Source: Sipunculus nudus
Lineage: Eukaryota; Annelida; Sipuncula; Golfingiida; Sipunculidae
Reading direction: 5' to 3'
Length of the DNA stretch: 64,000 nt
NCBI GenBank assembly: GCA_026874595.1
Contig: CM049306.1
Location: 41,226,019 to 41,290,018, forward strand
Shown: in pieces, positions 1 through 11,343 of the stretch
How the letters are laid out: each line of letters begins with the position of its first letter
Position numbering within the stretch: position 1 is the first letter of the stretch
Program-made: the position numbers and the translations under genes
Notes under the pieces: model-generated
What the model saw: the letters and a program-made list of their open reading frames with translations, nothing else
Database searches by the model: none
Told to the model about the DNA's origin: nothing

Positions 1-59
1 TGTTATAGATGCTGATAAACTGGTTCCAGGCTAGATGTAACTGCTTCACACAGCTAACA

Positions 60-1570
60 TATATGGTAAAATGACTCAATTCAATCTCCAAAATTCAGCA
101 AAAAATTATTCATTTGGAACCATTATAGACAATCGTTATAAGAAATATTGTGGGGGTTATTCTTGTAAAATATTAAACAAATGGGCTTCAGTGGCGTCAG
201 TCGAAAAATGTTTTGCAGGTTTATCACTCATATAGGAAGATACAGCAAAATGGCTAAGTTCAGCTTCCCGTAACTCAGCCAAAAAGCACTGAACCAAAAC
301 CATTTGAACAAACCTGAAGGCAGAAGGGAAGCCTGCTAGTAGTGGCCAAGCTGAGCCAAGGCAAGCTGCCTGGGGTGGGTTACATAATGCAAGTGAAAGC
401 TGTACTACTAGGTGGACTGGATGTAAACACTTGACATGGTGTATGAAAACATGTATAAAAGCTACTCTTTTCAATTAATTCCTTTGAAATTTCAGATTTT
501 AAAAGATTAAATCCTTATGTTTATATGCTGTGAAAATTAAATCAACAGTGCTTACAGGGAAAAAACGTGCCATTGCCAAAGTTAGACAAAATTTAAGGTA
601 TTGATTTTTTATTTATGCTAATAACTTGAAAAATTTGCAAAATTCAGATCTAATTTTTTTGTAAACAATTGAATCTGGATTAAATAAAGTTATATTCCTG
701 AAAAAAAGTCTCCAGCTTCAGCAATTCTCATGTTAGATGAGTAAATATATTCCCTGGTTTTTTTAAAATTGCATTATATTTTGGCCCATAACTTTAAAAT
801 AATAACGACCTAATACTGACCTAATTTTCGGTATGTTCATAGAAAATGTATGGAAGAATATGAATACTAAATATGAGCAAAAACAGATCAGTGGTTTGAT
901 ATTAGTCAGCCTTGAAGTGTAACAATGGCTTTTATATGGAAAACAGAGGTTTTCTTAATATCTCAAAGGAACGAAGTCCTAATGACCCAATTTTTGGTAT
1001 GGTAAGAGATTTTGGGGACAATTAATGGTATGCAAAATTTTGGATTCGTAGGTCCAACGGTTTTAAAACGTGCCCTGTTAACGGACGGCCGGACGGACGG
1101 ACGGACGACGGACAAAGGACCACGACTATAGCTCAAATGACTTATAGTCAGCTGAGCTATAAATGGCTGTAATGGCATATGACTAAATTCAATTACTCAT
1201 AACTCAGCCAAAAGTCATTAAACAGAGACCATTTGAACAATAAAGTACAATTTCTGTTTGATATTTAACATTTTGGCCATATGGTTTCAGTGAAGAAGTT
1301 CTTTGTAGTCCTCAGTATGATGCAGGCACTGATGACCCCAGTACAAAAAAGGTCGATGCAGGTGGCGCCACCAATACCTCAATTTCAGATATGATTCATA
1401 TGACCAACATTGGCCTAAAAGTTGGTGATGAAATTTTAGTATGCTTTTTTTGACAGATGACTAATTTCTACTTCTTGTAACTCGGCCAAAAACCAACATT
1501 CGAACAAACTTGAGAGAGATGGTATAACAGATTACTTCTGTGAAATACTGAACAATTTGGCCAGACCGTT
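60..1570. repeat. Degenerate tandem/dispersed modules with a TAACTCAGCCAAAA core
   Basis: Similar stretches recur near 75, 250, 1195 and 1475: a taa-ctc-ggcc-aaaa core followed about 15-20 bp later by ccatttgaacaa or a variant. gacggacggacggacgacgg with tagctcaa near 1080-1135, and a similar run near 1740-1790, look like element ends. No gene is visible here. Confidence 0.55.
740..1090 (+). repeat. Dispersed repeat, copy 1 (partner at 30590-30940)
   Basis: Shares long stretches with 30590-30940 in the same order and orientation, e.g. aacgaagtc..at.gacccaat, ggtatggta.gagattttgg and aacgtgcc..taacggacgg. The copies are clearly diverged. Confidence 0.75.
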
Positions 1571-1799
1571 TTGGAGGAGAAGATTTAAAAATTTTTTTTA
1601 GCTTTTTCTCTTTAAAATCTAAGAAAATGCAGTTAGCCCAAAAATAAGCAAAATCCTTTATAGTTTTTCAGTTGGCTAATTTTTGCATAATATTTCGTGA
1701 TGCTAGCGCTTGTCGTTTTCGAGATATGGGTTAACGGACAGAATACGGACGACAGACGACGGACGCAAGACGACGCAACACCATCGCATTAGCTCACAG

Positions 1800-2490
1800 G
1801 TTCGCTAAAAATACAGAAGGTGGCGACACCTGTCTTCCGCAGAAAACAAAGCTATCCAAGATCTTCGGTCAATTTTATTTTTGGACCAATCCATGCATCC
1901 GGCAGCCCTTTATGAGATATTTATGTTTTTCGGTGATTTTTACCATATATGGGCAATAAATAAGGTCAAGGCCACTCTCAAAGGAACGGTAATGTTCCCA
2001 ATTTAAATATACATCATCCCATAACCCATGTCTATGTATATGCGTAATACGAAAGAAATCTGTCCATTGGTTTTTGACTTATTATGCTCACAGTACTGTC
2101 AAGTGGAAATGATGGGGTATTAAACGGCACGAAAACAAGAAAAGGATAATAGGTGGCGCCCCTAGTTTCCGATACATGACAACACTATCCAAGATCTTCG
2201 GTCAACTTGATTTTTGGATCAATCCATGCAAATTTCTTGAGATATTAAAGAATTTGTGTGAATTTCCCCAAAAATTAACTTTATTCAAGGTCAAGGTCAC
2301 TCTCCGAGTAAGGTCAGGACCCATTATTTATTTTCCCATTATTTATTTTCTCCCCATATATCTATGCACATGTCAAGTTTGGTAAAGATCCATGAAATAT
2401 GTTTTGAGTTATCGAGTTTAGAAGAAATCTCGGCGGCGGCGGCGGCGCGACCAAGCACACCATAGTATCCCGACTTTGTCTTGGGATACA
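1800..2490 (+). mobile_element. Fragment of the GTATCCC / CGG-tract element family
   Basis: Ends with (cgg)6 at 2430-2448 and a terminal agtatcccgactttgtctt-gggatac hairpin (about 2465-2490), the same end as elements at 5102, 10691 and 33132. Contains ggtggcgacacc (1819) and ggtggcgcccct (2153), variants of the family's 12-bp palindrome. No 5' end seen, so probably truncated. Confidence 0.65.
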
Positions 2491-3329
2491 TTAAAAGAAA
2501 TTATACTGATGTAGGTATTGAGATATATTGGTAGATTATAAACATGAAAACACACTTTATATTATACTTACTAAAGTATGTGTTACTAATATAGTTGCTG
2601 AGCAGTAGTCAAAGAAGTAAAAATAAACAGAGCAAGTACGATTAGTTTATTTCAAAACAAAGCGACCCATCGGTAAAGGCGCTCAGCTGAAAGGGACAGC
2701 TGAAAGAAACAACCTGTGTGGCACTCAAAATAAACATCAGCTGGAAACTTATGAACTGAGAGAACAATCTCTGAAAAGGCATCATTTCTTGACACCTGTT
2801 TCTACAACTCTCTCAACGAACTCAATTATAACAGCTGTTTCCTCGACCATCTCAAAGAACTCCTACGGTTGATTATTAATAGCCTGTGTGAAAATGGGGA
2901 GTATTGCATGGACAAGGCAGGTTGCTTTTACATATCATATTAAATCACGCCTGACTTTAGAATTCATATTTAAAACAGATGGCAAGGAACTAAATAACTA
3001 CATGTAATAAAATATCAGATTACAAAGCCATGTGCATGTTCAGGCGATTAAAGTAACTGTTTTCAGAAATAAGTAAGAATCATTGAATATCCTTTATCTT
3101 CAGCATGAAGACATTTTTGATGATTTAGCTCTTCAGTTCCAACGGGACAAAAAAATCGTGCACGCTTTAGCCCTATGGGTCGCAAACTGCATGTTACAAA
3201 ATCCCGACTCGTTATTTTCCCGTCGACTTTCTCATGCTCCCTCTGGATGTCATGTAATTTGGTTAAACGTCCAGGGTCTGAGACGTATACGGACTCTGCT
3301 CCGTCCGTGGAAGGATGGGCGGCAGACAT
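2491..3329. other. No gene recognised
   Basis: AT-rich sequence. A short open frame exists on each strand over 3063-3350 but neither resembles a known domain, and they overlap each other. I see no repeat structure beyond short runs. Confidence 0.5.
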
Positions 3330-3760
3330 GAAGGACGGAGTGTAGACCAAGACCCTAGTAATTAATCTTCACATACTATATTTTAACGGAGCTTACTTTA
3401 TGAAAAACAAAAAAACATTTTAAAACTAGACATTTCTTGGCACCGCAGGTGCCAGAGTATCCCCAGACATAGTAGCCCCCCCCCCTTTTAGAATAGACAC
3501 CCATTTTTAGCAGCATATACTGACACTTGGCATATTTATTTTCCGAAGGACGGAGTGTAGACCAAGACCCCAGTAATTAATCTTCACATACTATATTTTA
3601 ATCGAGCTTACTTTATGAAAAACAAAAAAAAAACATTTTAAAACTAGACATTTCTTGGCACCGCAGGTGCCAGAGTATCCCCAGACATAGTAGCCCCCCC
3701 CCCTTTAAGAATAGACCCCCATTTTTAGCAGCATATACTGACACTTGGCATATTTATTGT
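3330..3760 (+). repeat. Direct duplication, ~215-bp period, of an element's 5' end
   Basis: gaaggacggagtgtagacca recurs at 3330 and 3545, and the following ~215 bp match almost base for base, including the ggcaccgcaggtgcc hairpin (3439-3453 and 3657-3671), gtatccccagaca and a C run. Confidence 0.9.
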
Positions 3761-5102
3761 TTCTTCCATCTAACAATCCACAATCTTGTTGAAGATGGTG
3801 GTCCTGTGACCTTGATCTTTTTAAAGATGTGTCCTGTGACCTTGACCTTTGACCTCATGACCCCAAAATCAATTTGGGTCTTGCTTTTCCAATGGGTCAA
3901 ATACAAGTCAAGTTTGAAATCCATACATCAATAAAAGAAGGAATTATCATCCAGAAACTAATTTTTGGACAGATGGCTCCTGTGAACTTCACCTTTGACC
4001 TTGTGACCTCAAAATTAATAGGGTTCTTCCTCTTTCGGCAGGTAAACAATATGTGCAAGATGAAAGATCTGAGATGAAATGTTTGGCTGAAAATGCATCC
4101 TCAATCTTTTTAAAGATGTGTCCTGTGACCTTGACCTTTGACCTCATGACCCCTAAATCAATTTTGGTATTTCTTTTCCAATGGGACATATACAAGTCAA
4201 GTTTGAAATCCATACATCAATAAAAGCAGGAATTATCATCCAGAAACTAATTTTTGGACATATAGCTCCTGTGGCCTTGACCTTTGACCTTGTGACCCCA
4301 AAATTTATATGGATCATCCACTATTGGCAAATGAGCTATATATTCAAGATGGAAGACCTGGGATGAAAGTTTGGCTTTAAAATGCATCCACAGTATCTTT
4401 TAAAATGCCAGTCCATTGACCTTGACCTTTGACCTCATGACCCTAGAACCTATAGGGTTCTTACTTTAGTGGTGGGCCATACATAAGTCATGTTTGAAAT
4501 CCATATGGCTATCAACACTGGAGATATCATAAGAGGTGTGTGATTTTTACCATATATGGCAATATTCAAGGTCAAGGCCACTATCATAAGAAAGGTCATG
4601 ACCCCAATTTTAATAAACATCATCCCATAACCCATACCTATGTATATGCATAATATAAAAGAAATCTGTCCATTAGTTTTTGACTTATAATGCTCACAGT
4701 ACTGTAAGGTGGCAATTTTGGAGGTATTAAACGGCACGAAAACAAGTAAAGAATAATAGGTGGCGCCACCAGTTTCTGGAACATGACAACCCTATTCATG
4801 ATCTTCCATCAACTTGATTTTGGGATAAATCCATGCAAGATTTCTTGAGATATTTCAAGAATTTGTGTGATTTTCCCCGAAATTGGACCTATTCAAGATC
4901 AAGGACAATCTCCTAGTAAAGGTCATGACCTCATTTTAAATAGGCGTCGTCCTCTTACCCATATCTATATATATACTAAGTTTGGTAAAGTTCGGTGAAA
5001 TATTTTTTGGGTTATCGCGCCAACAAGATTTATATGCGGCGGCGGCGGCGGCGGCGGGACCGGTATGAAAACATAGTATCCCCCGACTTTGTCTGGGGAT
5101 AC
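3644..5102 (+). mobile_element. Non-autonomous element, GTATCCCC family, copy 1
   Basis: 5' end: ctagacatttcttggcacc, a perfect ggcacc-gca-ggtgcc hairpin, then gtatccccagaca (3675-3687). 3' end: (ggc)7 at about 5036-5057, then a hairpin gtatcccc...ggggatac with tgtctggggatac at 5090-5102, the exact inverse of the 5' block. Inside: two ~290-bp modules rich in tgacctttgacct, a unique-looking 3' third, ggtggcgccacc at 4759, and aggtcatgacct at 4920. No open frame of transposase size, so non-autonomous. Confidence 0.8.
3830..4395 (+). repeat. Two ~290-bp modules with DR1-type sites
   Basis: Each module runs cctgtgaccttgacctttga...caatgggacatatacaagtc...ccatacatcaataaaag...gatggctcctgtg...gatgaaatgtttggctg. 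Exact tgacctttgacct at 3843, 4132 and 4278, and at 4423 just after the pair. Confidence 0.88.
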
Positions 5103-8100
5103 AATTACCATTATATTTATCTGTATATTTTTTAGAAACAAACATTTAAACATTTATTGTAGCAAAATTTTCATGTATGTGGAATACACTTTCTGTGTTT
5201 CTGGTTGCGATCAATGATTTTGTAGGACAAGTCAAATTCATGTAATGCTAGAGAGGCTAGATTTTACTGGCCCCACAAGGCAAGTACTTTCAAATGTTAA
5301 TGTCAAACCCTGGAAACTGGTTGGTTCAAACTAGACACATTTCATTCCATAGTTCACTGTCTTAAGTACTAGCCTATGTCATACCCTGGTCACAATATTT
5401 TTCATACGTGCCAAAATGTTTTTACTTACACCATCTCCCTGGTCAGGTTTCAAAACAGTTAATTCAATTAGTTTTGTTAATGAGTTATAAAATGCTTTAA
5501 GTATGTGATTGTGCAAAATATTTTGGATTTGGTTTCACAACAGTCTGTATTTGGCATGTGAAAGACATACTGGGTCTGAAAGAGCCAGGCAGCATTGATT
5601 GCCAAATGTTTTTACTATGTTGATAGCGAATTTAAGTGGCTCTTGAAGCATTTCATTTATTTAAACAAAGCTAAATATGCTTGGCATTATCATGACTTTG
5701 CTCCATAATACAAGTTACCCCCTGTGTGATACCGAAAGTGTGAGCCAATGAAGTTTTAATAATATAAAAGCAAAAACAAATTTTGTCCACTTGAGCATAC
5801 TTGCAATATTGTTATGTGGTAAGAGGTGTTAATATCTATTATAATTAATTACTGATTTTAACGCAATATTTTGGTACACATAAGATCAGTTACCAGTTCA
5901 GCAGATGGAAAGACAGATAGAGCGACAGAGAGAAATGATAATAGCCTAAATTGGTGTACCAACGCATTGTCTACCATTGTAAGACAGGTGTTTGGATTCC
6001 GATCTCCATATGTCGGTTAGCATATAGGTTTAGAAAAGAAGCTGATAAATGAGTATTTTAATGGACATAAATTCTGAATGCAGACAACCAGTGATTACTA
6101 TAGACTGGTATAATTGTTATAGCCATGTGAATGTAAACTTAATCAAGTAAGCCAAAATAGATTCTGTTATTATAGGCATCAGCAGAAGCCAGGTTTAGAT
6201 CTGGATGACAGTGTAAAATGATATAAAAGTCAAAGGTACGGTGAATACCGGCCTGCGCATGAGGCAGTAATTTAGGACAGGAAAACTGTACCAAAAGTGA
6301 GTCAGTAAGTAGCTGGGTCACACAGAATTGATCAGGAGACAAATATGTACCCTGAATATATTAATGACAGGAATATAATGATATTACATGAGCTTTAGGT
6401 AAAACAAGGAAAAAGTTTGTGCGTAGGCGAAAGCCGAAGCCATATATGGTTATCTAAACATTCAGGTATGTCATAATGACACACATCCAATATCCAATAG
6501 AAAAAGTGTAAGATGATGTAAAGGTTTGTGACGTAGTAATACTGATACAAAATCCTGTGTTGGGCTGGGAACTGGCAGACAGACCCACGCCATCATCAAC
6601 ATGTAAACCAAGACAACTGGAAATAAAACAGCACAATATCCAACTTGGACTGTCTCAGTTATTCACCTGACGCGCCGTGTGACTGTGTTATGGCCAGGGA
6701 AGAACTCCCCTAATTCCCCGTTGTAACAATATTTCCTGTGAGACACATAACACATTAAAACTAAGGTCAAAGGAAAATGTACTTTAAGTGTGCATTTAGG
6801 TGCTTCCTAGACTACCGATTACCCATGAACAAATAAAGGCATATAGATCTTCCTGTTAAATTATTTACACATTTCTTTTAACAGAGAAACATACTTTAGC
6901 CCTGTTTCAATCAAAACATGGAGTGTACTGCAGTAAAGTATGCTAGAATTGTGATGTTTTAATGGTTTCCATGGTGACTCAAATGTACCTCTTGACTTTG
7001 AGCATAAAATGTGATTATATTTACTAGTGGTAGAAATTGGTTTTATAATCATAAAAAATTGATGACTGAAAAATAAAATAGACTGATGATTGTTTATTAA
7101 TAGATTATTTTATGTATTTTCTATATAAATTCCTTGAAATCTGTATGAGTATCTAAATTATTGACCCTAGTAAACAGTGTGACATGTATATTGGTATTCA
7201 TAATGAAACCATCAATGTCCAAGGTCGAATTGCTGTCGGACTATTGTTGGCTGCGCAAGGTTCCATTTTGATGCTGTTCGTATACCAGGATAAGATTCTT
7301 TGCACATATGTGTATTATACATAATCGTTTTTAATTGATTATGCAAAAATGCAATTGATTTAATTGATTTTAGAAGAAAGTGACCAATCATCCATTTAAT
7401 CAATTGATCGGCACACCACTAATATTAACAGGTACATTTAAGCTAACTTTAATTGTTCCTGTTTGTGGTGTTCCAATTAACTGATTATATACATGATTTG
7501 TTGATTTGTGTTTTTGCTTTGAATCCATTAAAAATTTCCATCTTGAAGATATGGAAAATGGGCTACATTTGGTATTTATAATATGCGCCATTTCAAGGCC
7601 TGAAGTTAATTTGTATTTTTCCGGGCAATTAAGGCAGCAATATTCCATGTAATGGGTCTCAACCAGATAAAATTAAAAAAAAAATAAAACAATTTGCACT
7701 CTCACACAATTTTTACTTTTATATTCAGTAGAACAATAAATAATTTTGATGTGGCCTTAAATACATTAATATACACTTAACTAGCACATCTACCAATCTT
7801 GTTTTGGGACAGATCGCTGCAATTTCAGTCTGGACAGGTTTTCCATAGGCTGAGTTCATCCTCCAGTTATCATAGATTCTGTTAAATGGTGCTGTGCTGG
7901 ACCATTTGCAAAATTCCCAAATAGTATAAAAATTCAAAGTATGGGAAAATGCCCTGCCCCCCTTTAAAACACATTTAATTGGCATTGTTTCTGACAATCT
8001 AAGACCAAAAGCAGACATTTTGGATTTGTGGCCAAAGAGGAGTTGCTTGACAATTATCATTTGGCACCACCATACATTATAAGTCAGATGCCTCCATATA

Positions 8101-8648
8101 GACAGCATTTTGGTTCCAACAAACACAAGCATTGGGCCATATTGTTTCACAGGCCTTCTATAAACTTGGCCTGTGTACATAATATAAACTATTAAACATG
8201 CTAATAAAGTAATTTCTAAATTAATATAGGAACTGATGGCAGATCCAAACCTAAATATTGAAATATGAAGTGAGTATATAATAACCTAAAATTAACCTAG
8301 CTTGATGGTAACGAGAAAGTACAACTACCGGTATGTTTGTTGGATGCATATACATTTTCCACACACAGTATTTAAGAAAACATTCTCATACATAATAAAT
8401 TCATGAAGTAAATACTCCCATTAATTATTTGATTCTATAAACATTATTTTATTAAGCCCTAACTCACCAAAACCTTGATCTGGGTGTTTTGGCAAAGTGG
8501 TGGTTAATATTATCCTTGTCCTGTTTTGTGCCAGTTGTTTTGACAAGGGTGTATCATATGTTATCCATCCCAAAGTTTTTTTGTACTTGGCTTTATGACA
8601 TAACTCTGCCACACAAGTTGCTGGTTTATGCACCAGCTTCATGTAACA
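5103..8648. other. 3.5 kb without recognised gene or repeat
   Basis: AT-rich, apparently unique sequence between two copies of the same element. The longest open frame (8180-7725, minus, 151 codons) has no recognisable domain, and its composition gives no reason to call it coding. No SLC23 exon was found here, although introns of the second SLC23 gene could cover it. Confidence 0.5.
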
Positions 8649-10691
8649 CTAGACATTTTTGGCACCGCAGCTGCCAGAGTATCCCCAGACATAGTAGCCT
8701 CCCCCCCCCCCCCTTTAAGAACAGACCTCCATTTTTAGCAGCATATACTGACACTTGGCATATTTATTGTTTCTTCCATCTAACAATCCACAATCTTGTT
8801 GAAGATGTTGGTCCTGTGACCTTGATCTTTTTAAAGATGTGTCCTGTGACCTTGACCTTTGACCTCATGACCCCAAAATCAATTTGGGTCTTGCTTTTCC
8901 AATGGGACATATGCAAGTCAAGTTTGAAATCTATACATCAATAAAGCAGGAATTATCATCCAGAAACTAATTTTTTTTGACAGGTGGCTCCTGTGACCTT
9001 CACCTTTGACCTTGTGACCTCAAAATTGATAGTGTTCTTCCTTTCTTGGCAGGAGAACGTTATGTGCAAGATGAAAGATCTGAGATGAAATGTTTGGCTG
9101 AAAATGCATCCACATCTTTTCAAAGATGTGTCCTGTGACCTTGACCTTTGACCTCATGACCCCAAAATCAATTCAGGTATTGCTTTTCCAATGGGACATA
9201 TACAAGTCAAGTTTGAAATCCATACATCAATAAAAGTAGGAATTATCATCCAGAAACTAATTTTTGGACAGATGGCTCCTGTGACCTTCACCTTTGACCT
9301 TGTGACCTCAAAATTGATAGGGGTCTTCCACTCTTGGCAGGTGAACTATATGTGCAAGATGAAAGATCTGAGATGAATTGTTTGGCTGAAATTGCATCCA
9401 CAACCTTTTTAAAGTGGTTTCCTGTGACCTTGACCTTTTGACCTCATGACCCCCAAATCATTCCGGGTCTTGCTTTTCCAATGGGTCAAATACAAGTCAA
9501 GTTTGAAATCCATACATCAATAAAAGAAGGAATTATCATCCAGAAACTAATTTTTGGACAGATAGCTCCTGTGGCCTTGACCTTTGACCTTTGACCTTGT
9601 GACCCCAAAATTTATATGGATTATCCACTACTGGCAAGTGAGCTATATATTCAAGATGGAAGACCTGGGATGAAAGTTTGGCTGAAAATGCTTCATCTTT
9701 TTAAAGATATGTCCTGTGACCTTGACCTTTGACCTCATGACCCCAAAATCAATTCAGGTCTTGCTTTTCCAATGGGACACATACATGTCATGTTTGAAAT
9801 CCAAACATCAATAAAAGCAGGAATTATCTTCCAGGAACTAATTTTTGGACAGATGGCTCCTGTGGCCTTGACCTTTGACCTTGTGACCCCAAAATTTATA
9901 TGGATCATCCACTATTGGCAAGTGAGCTATATATTCAAGATGGAAGACCTGGGATGAAAGTTTGGCTTAAAATGCATCCACAGTATCTTTTAAAATGCCA
10001 GTCCAGTGACCTCGACCTTTGACCTCATGACCCTAGAACCTATAGGGTTCTTACTTTAGTGGTGAGCCATACATAAGTCATGTTTGAAATCCATATGGCT
10101 ATCAACACTGGAGATATCATAAGAGGTGTGTGATTTTTACCATATATGGCAATATTCAAGGTCAAGGCCACTATCATAAGAAAGGTCATGACCCCAATTT
10201 AAATAAACATCATCCCATAACCCATACCTATGTATATGCAAAATATAAAAGAAATCTGTCCATTAGTTTTTGACTAATAATGCTCACAGTACTGCAAGGT
10301 GGCAATTTTGGGGGTATTAAAAGGCATGAATACAAGTAATGAATAATAGGTGGCGCCACCAGTTTCTGGAACATGACAACCCCATCCATGATCTTCCATC
10401 AACTTGATTTTGGGATAAATCTATGCAGGATTTCTTGAGATATTAGAGAATTTGTGTGATTTTCCCCAAAATTGGACCTATTCAAGGTCAAGGACACTCT
10501 CCTAGTAAAGGTCATGACCTCATTTTAAATAGGCGTCGTCCTCTTACCCATATCTATACATATACCAAGTTTGGTAAAGTTCCGTGAAATATTTTTTGGG
10601 TTATCGCGCCAACAAGATTTATATGCGGCGGCGGCGGCGGCGGCGGGACCGGTATGAAAACATAGTATCCCCCGACTTTGTCTTGGGATAC
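8649..10691 (+). mobile_element. Non-autonomous element, GTATCCCC family, copy 2
   Basis: Same ends as 3644-5102: hairpin ggcaccgcagctgcc at 8661-8675 (one base changed), gtatccccagac at 8679, C14 run, (ggc)7 at about 10625-10646 and tgtcttgggatac at 10679-10691. It has four ~290-bp modules against two in the first copy, which accounts for most of the length difference (2.04 kb versus 1.46 kb). ggtggcgccacc at 10349; aggtcatgacct at 10509. Confidence 0.82.
8815..9995 (+). repeat. Four ~290-bp modules with DR1-type sites
   Basis: Tandem expansion of the module at 3830-4395. Exact tgacctttgacct at 8853, 9142, 9578, 9585 (overlapping pair), 9723 and 9869; near matches at 8998, 9288, 9432 (extra T) and 10012. 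Confidence 0.88.
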
Positions 10692-11185
10692 AATAATAGC
10701 CATTCGTGATTGATCTAAAGCTTGGTGGACATTAGGGACAATTTGTGGCCCATGTACCATGACTTTAAGCTAACGCCTTATTAATAGATGCCTTTGCACA
10801 TTTTTATATATCACAGAAATTTACAACAGCCAGATTGCATTTAAAATTGTAACTTCCCAGGTCTAATACAAAGAATTCGTGCCCTAATACGTGCAGAAAC
10901 CTGTATTAAATATATATCAGATAATATAGGTCATAGTGACCTACTTTCCTGTGTACACAGGGGACCGTTCAGGATCTGCAAGCATGTGCAGTTTGAATAT
11001 CCTGGGCCTTAGGATTACGATTTGGGGCCTGTTGACGGGGACCGTTGTCGCCGAAAGACAGACAGACGAAGGACAAAGGGGTAGCTCAATGGCTAACATG
11101 ACGAGTTAAATATTAATTTCAAAACTACAATCACATAAGGCTTGTCAGCAAACCTTGTGGATTCTTATCCCAGAAACAGCCTAAC
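10692..11185. other. Intron-like spacer left of second SLC23 exon 2
   Basis: No coding signal. A run gccgaaagacagacagacgaaggacaaaggggtagctcaa (11050-11090) resembles the gacggacgg...tagctcaa element end near 1085-1135. Confidence 0.45.
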
Positions 11186-11343
11186 CTCACACCGATGACG
11201 CACTGGAGGAAGGTACAGACGCCGCACATGACGAGCGTGGTGCTGAGCAGCTCGGCGAAGAACACGTGATCTCCCTCACCACAAACCTGGCGGTGAATGA
11301 TGTAAGCGGCCGTCAGCGGAGAGCCAAACGTCATCAAAGCTTG
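11186..11343 (-). CDS. Second SLC23 gene, exon 2
   Basis: Acceptor tcgtttcag, donor GTGAG|GTTAGG. Encodes QALMTFGSPLTAAYII through CVIGVR. By hand count 13 of 158 bases differ from 56867-57024; most changes are silent or conservative, as expected if selection has kept the protein. Confidence 0.93.

Noticed and set aside
3063-3350. Overlapping 82- and 95-codon frames on both strands
   Set aside because: Neither resembles a known protein; the right part belongs to the 215-bp duplicated repeat start.
5090-5102. Helitron-type 3' terminus (hairpin then CTRR)
   Set aside because: A hairpin is present but is followed by AATTACC or AATAATA, not CTRR, and no TC start or A/T insertion site could be confirmed.
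7725-8180. 151-codon open frame on the minus strand
   Set aside because: No recognisable domain, no splice context and no second supporting frame nearby; one frame of this length is possible by chance in a 64-kb window.
8489-8944. 151-codon open frame on the plus strand
   Set aside because: Its right half is the 5' end of the GTATCCCC element (C run and tgacc modules) read through; the same text is untranslated elsewhere.
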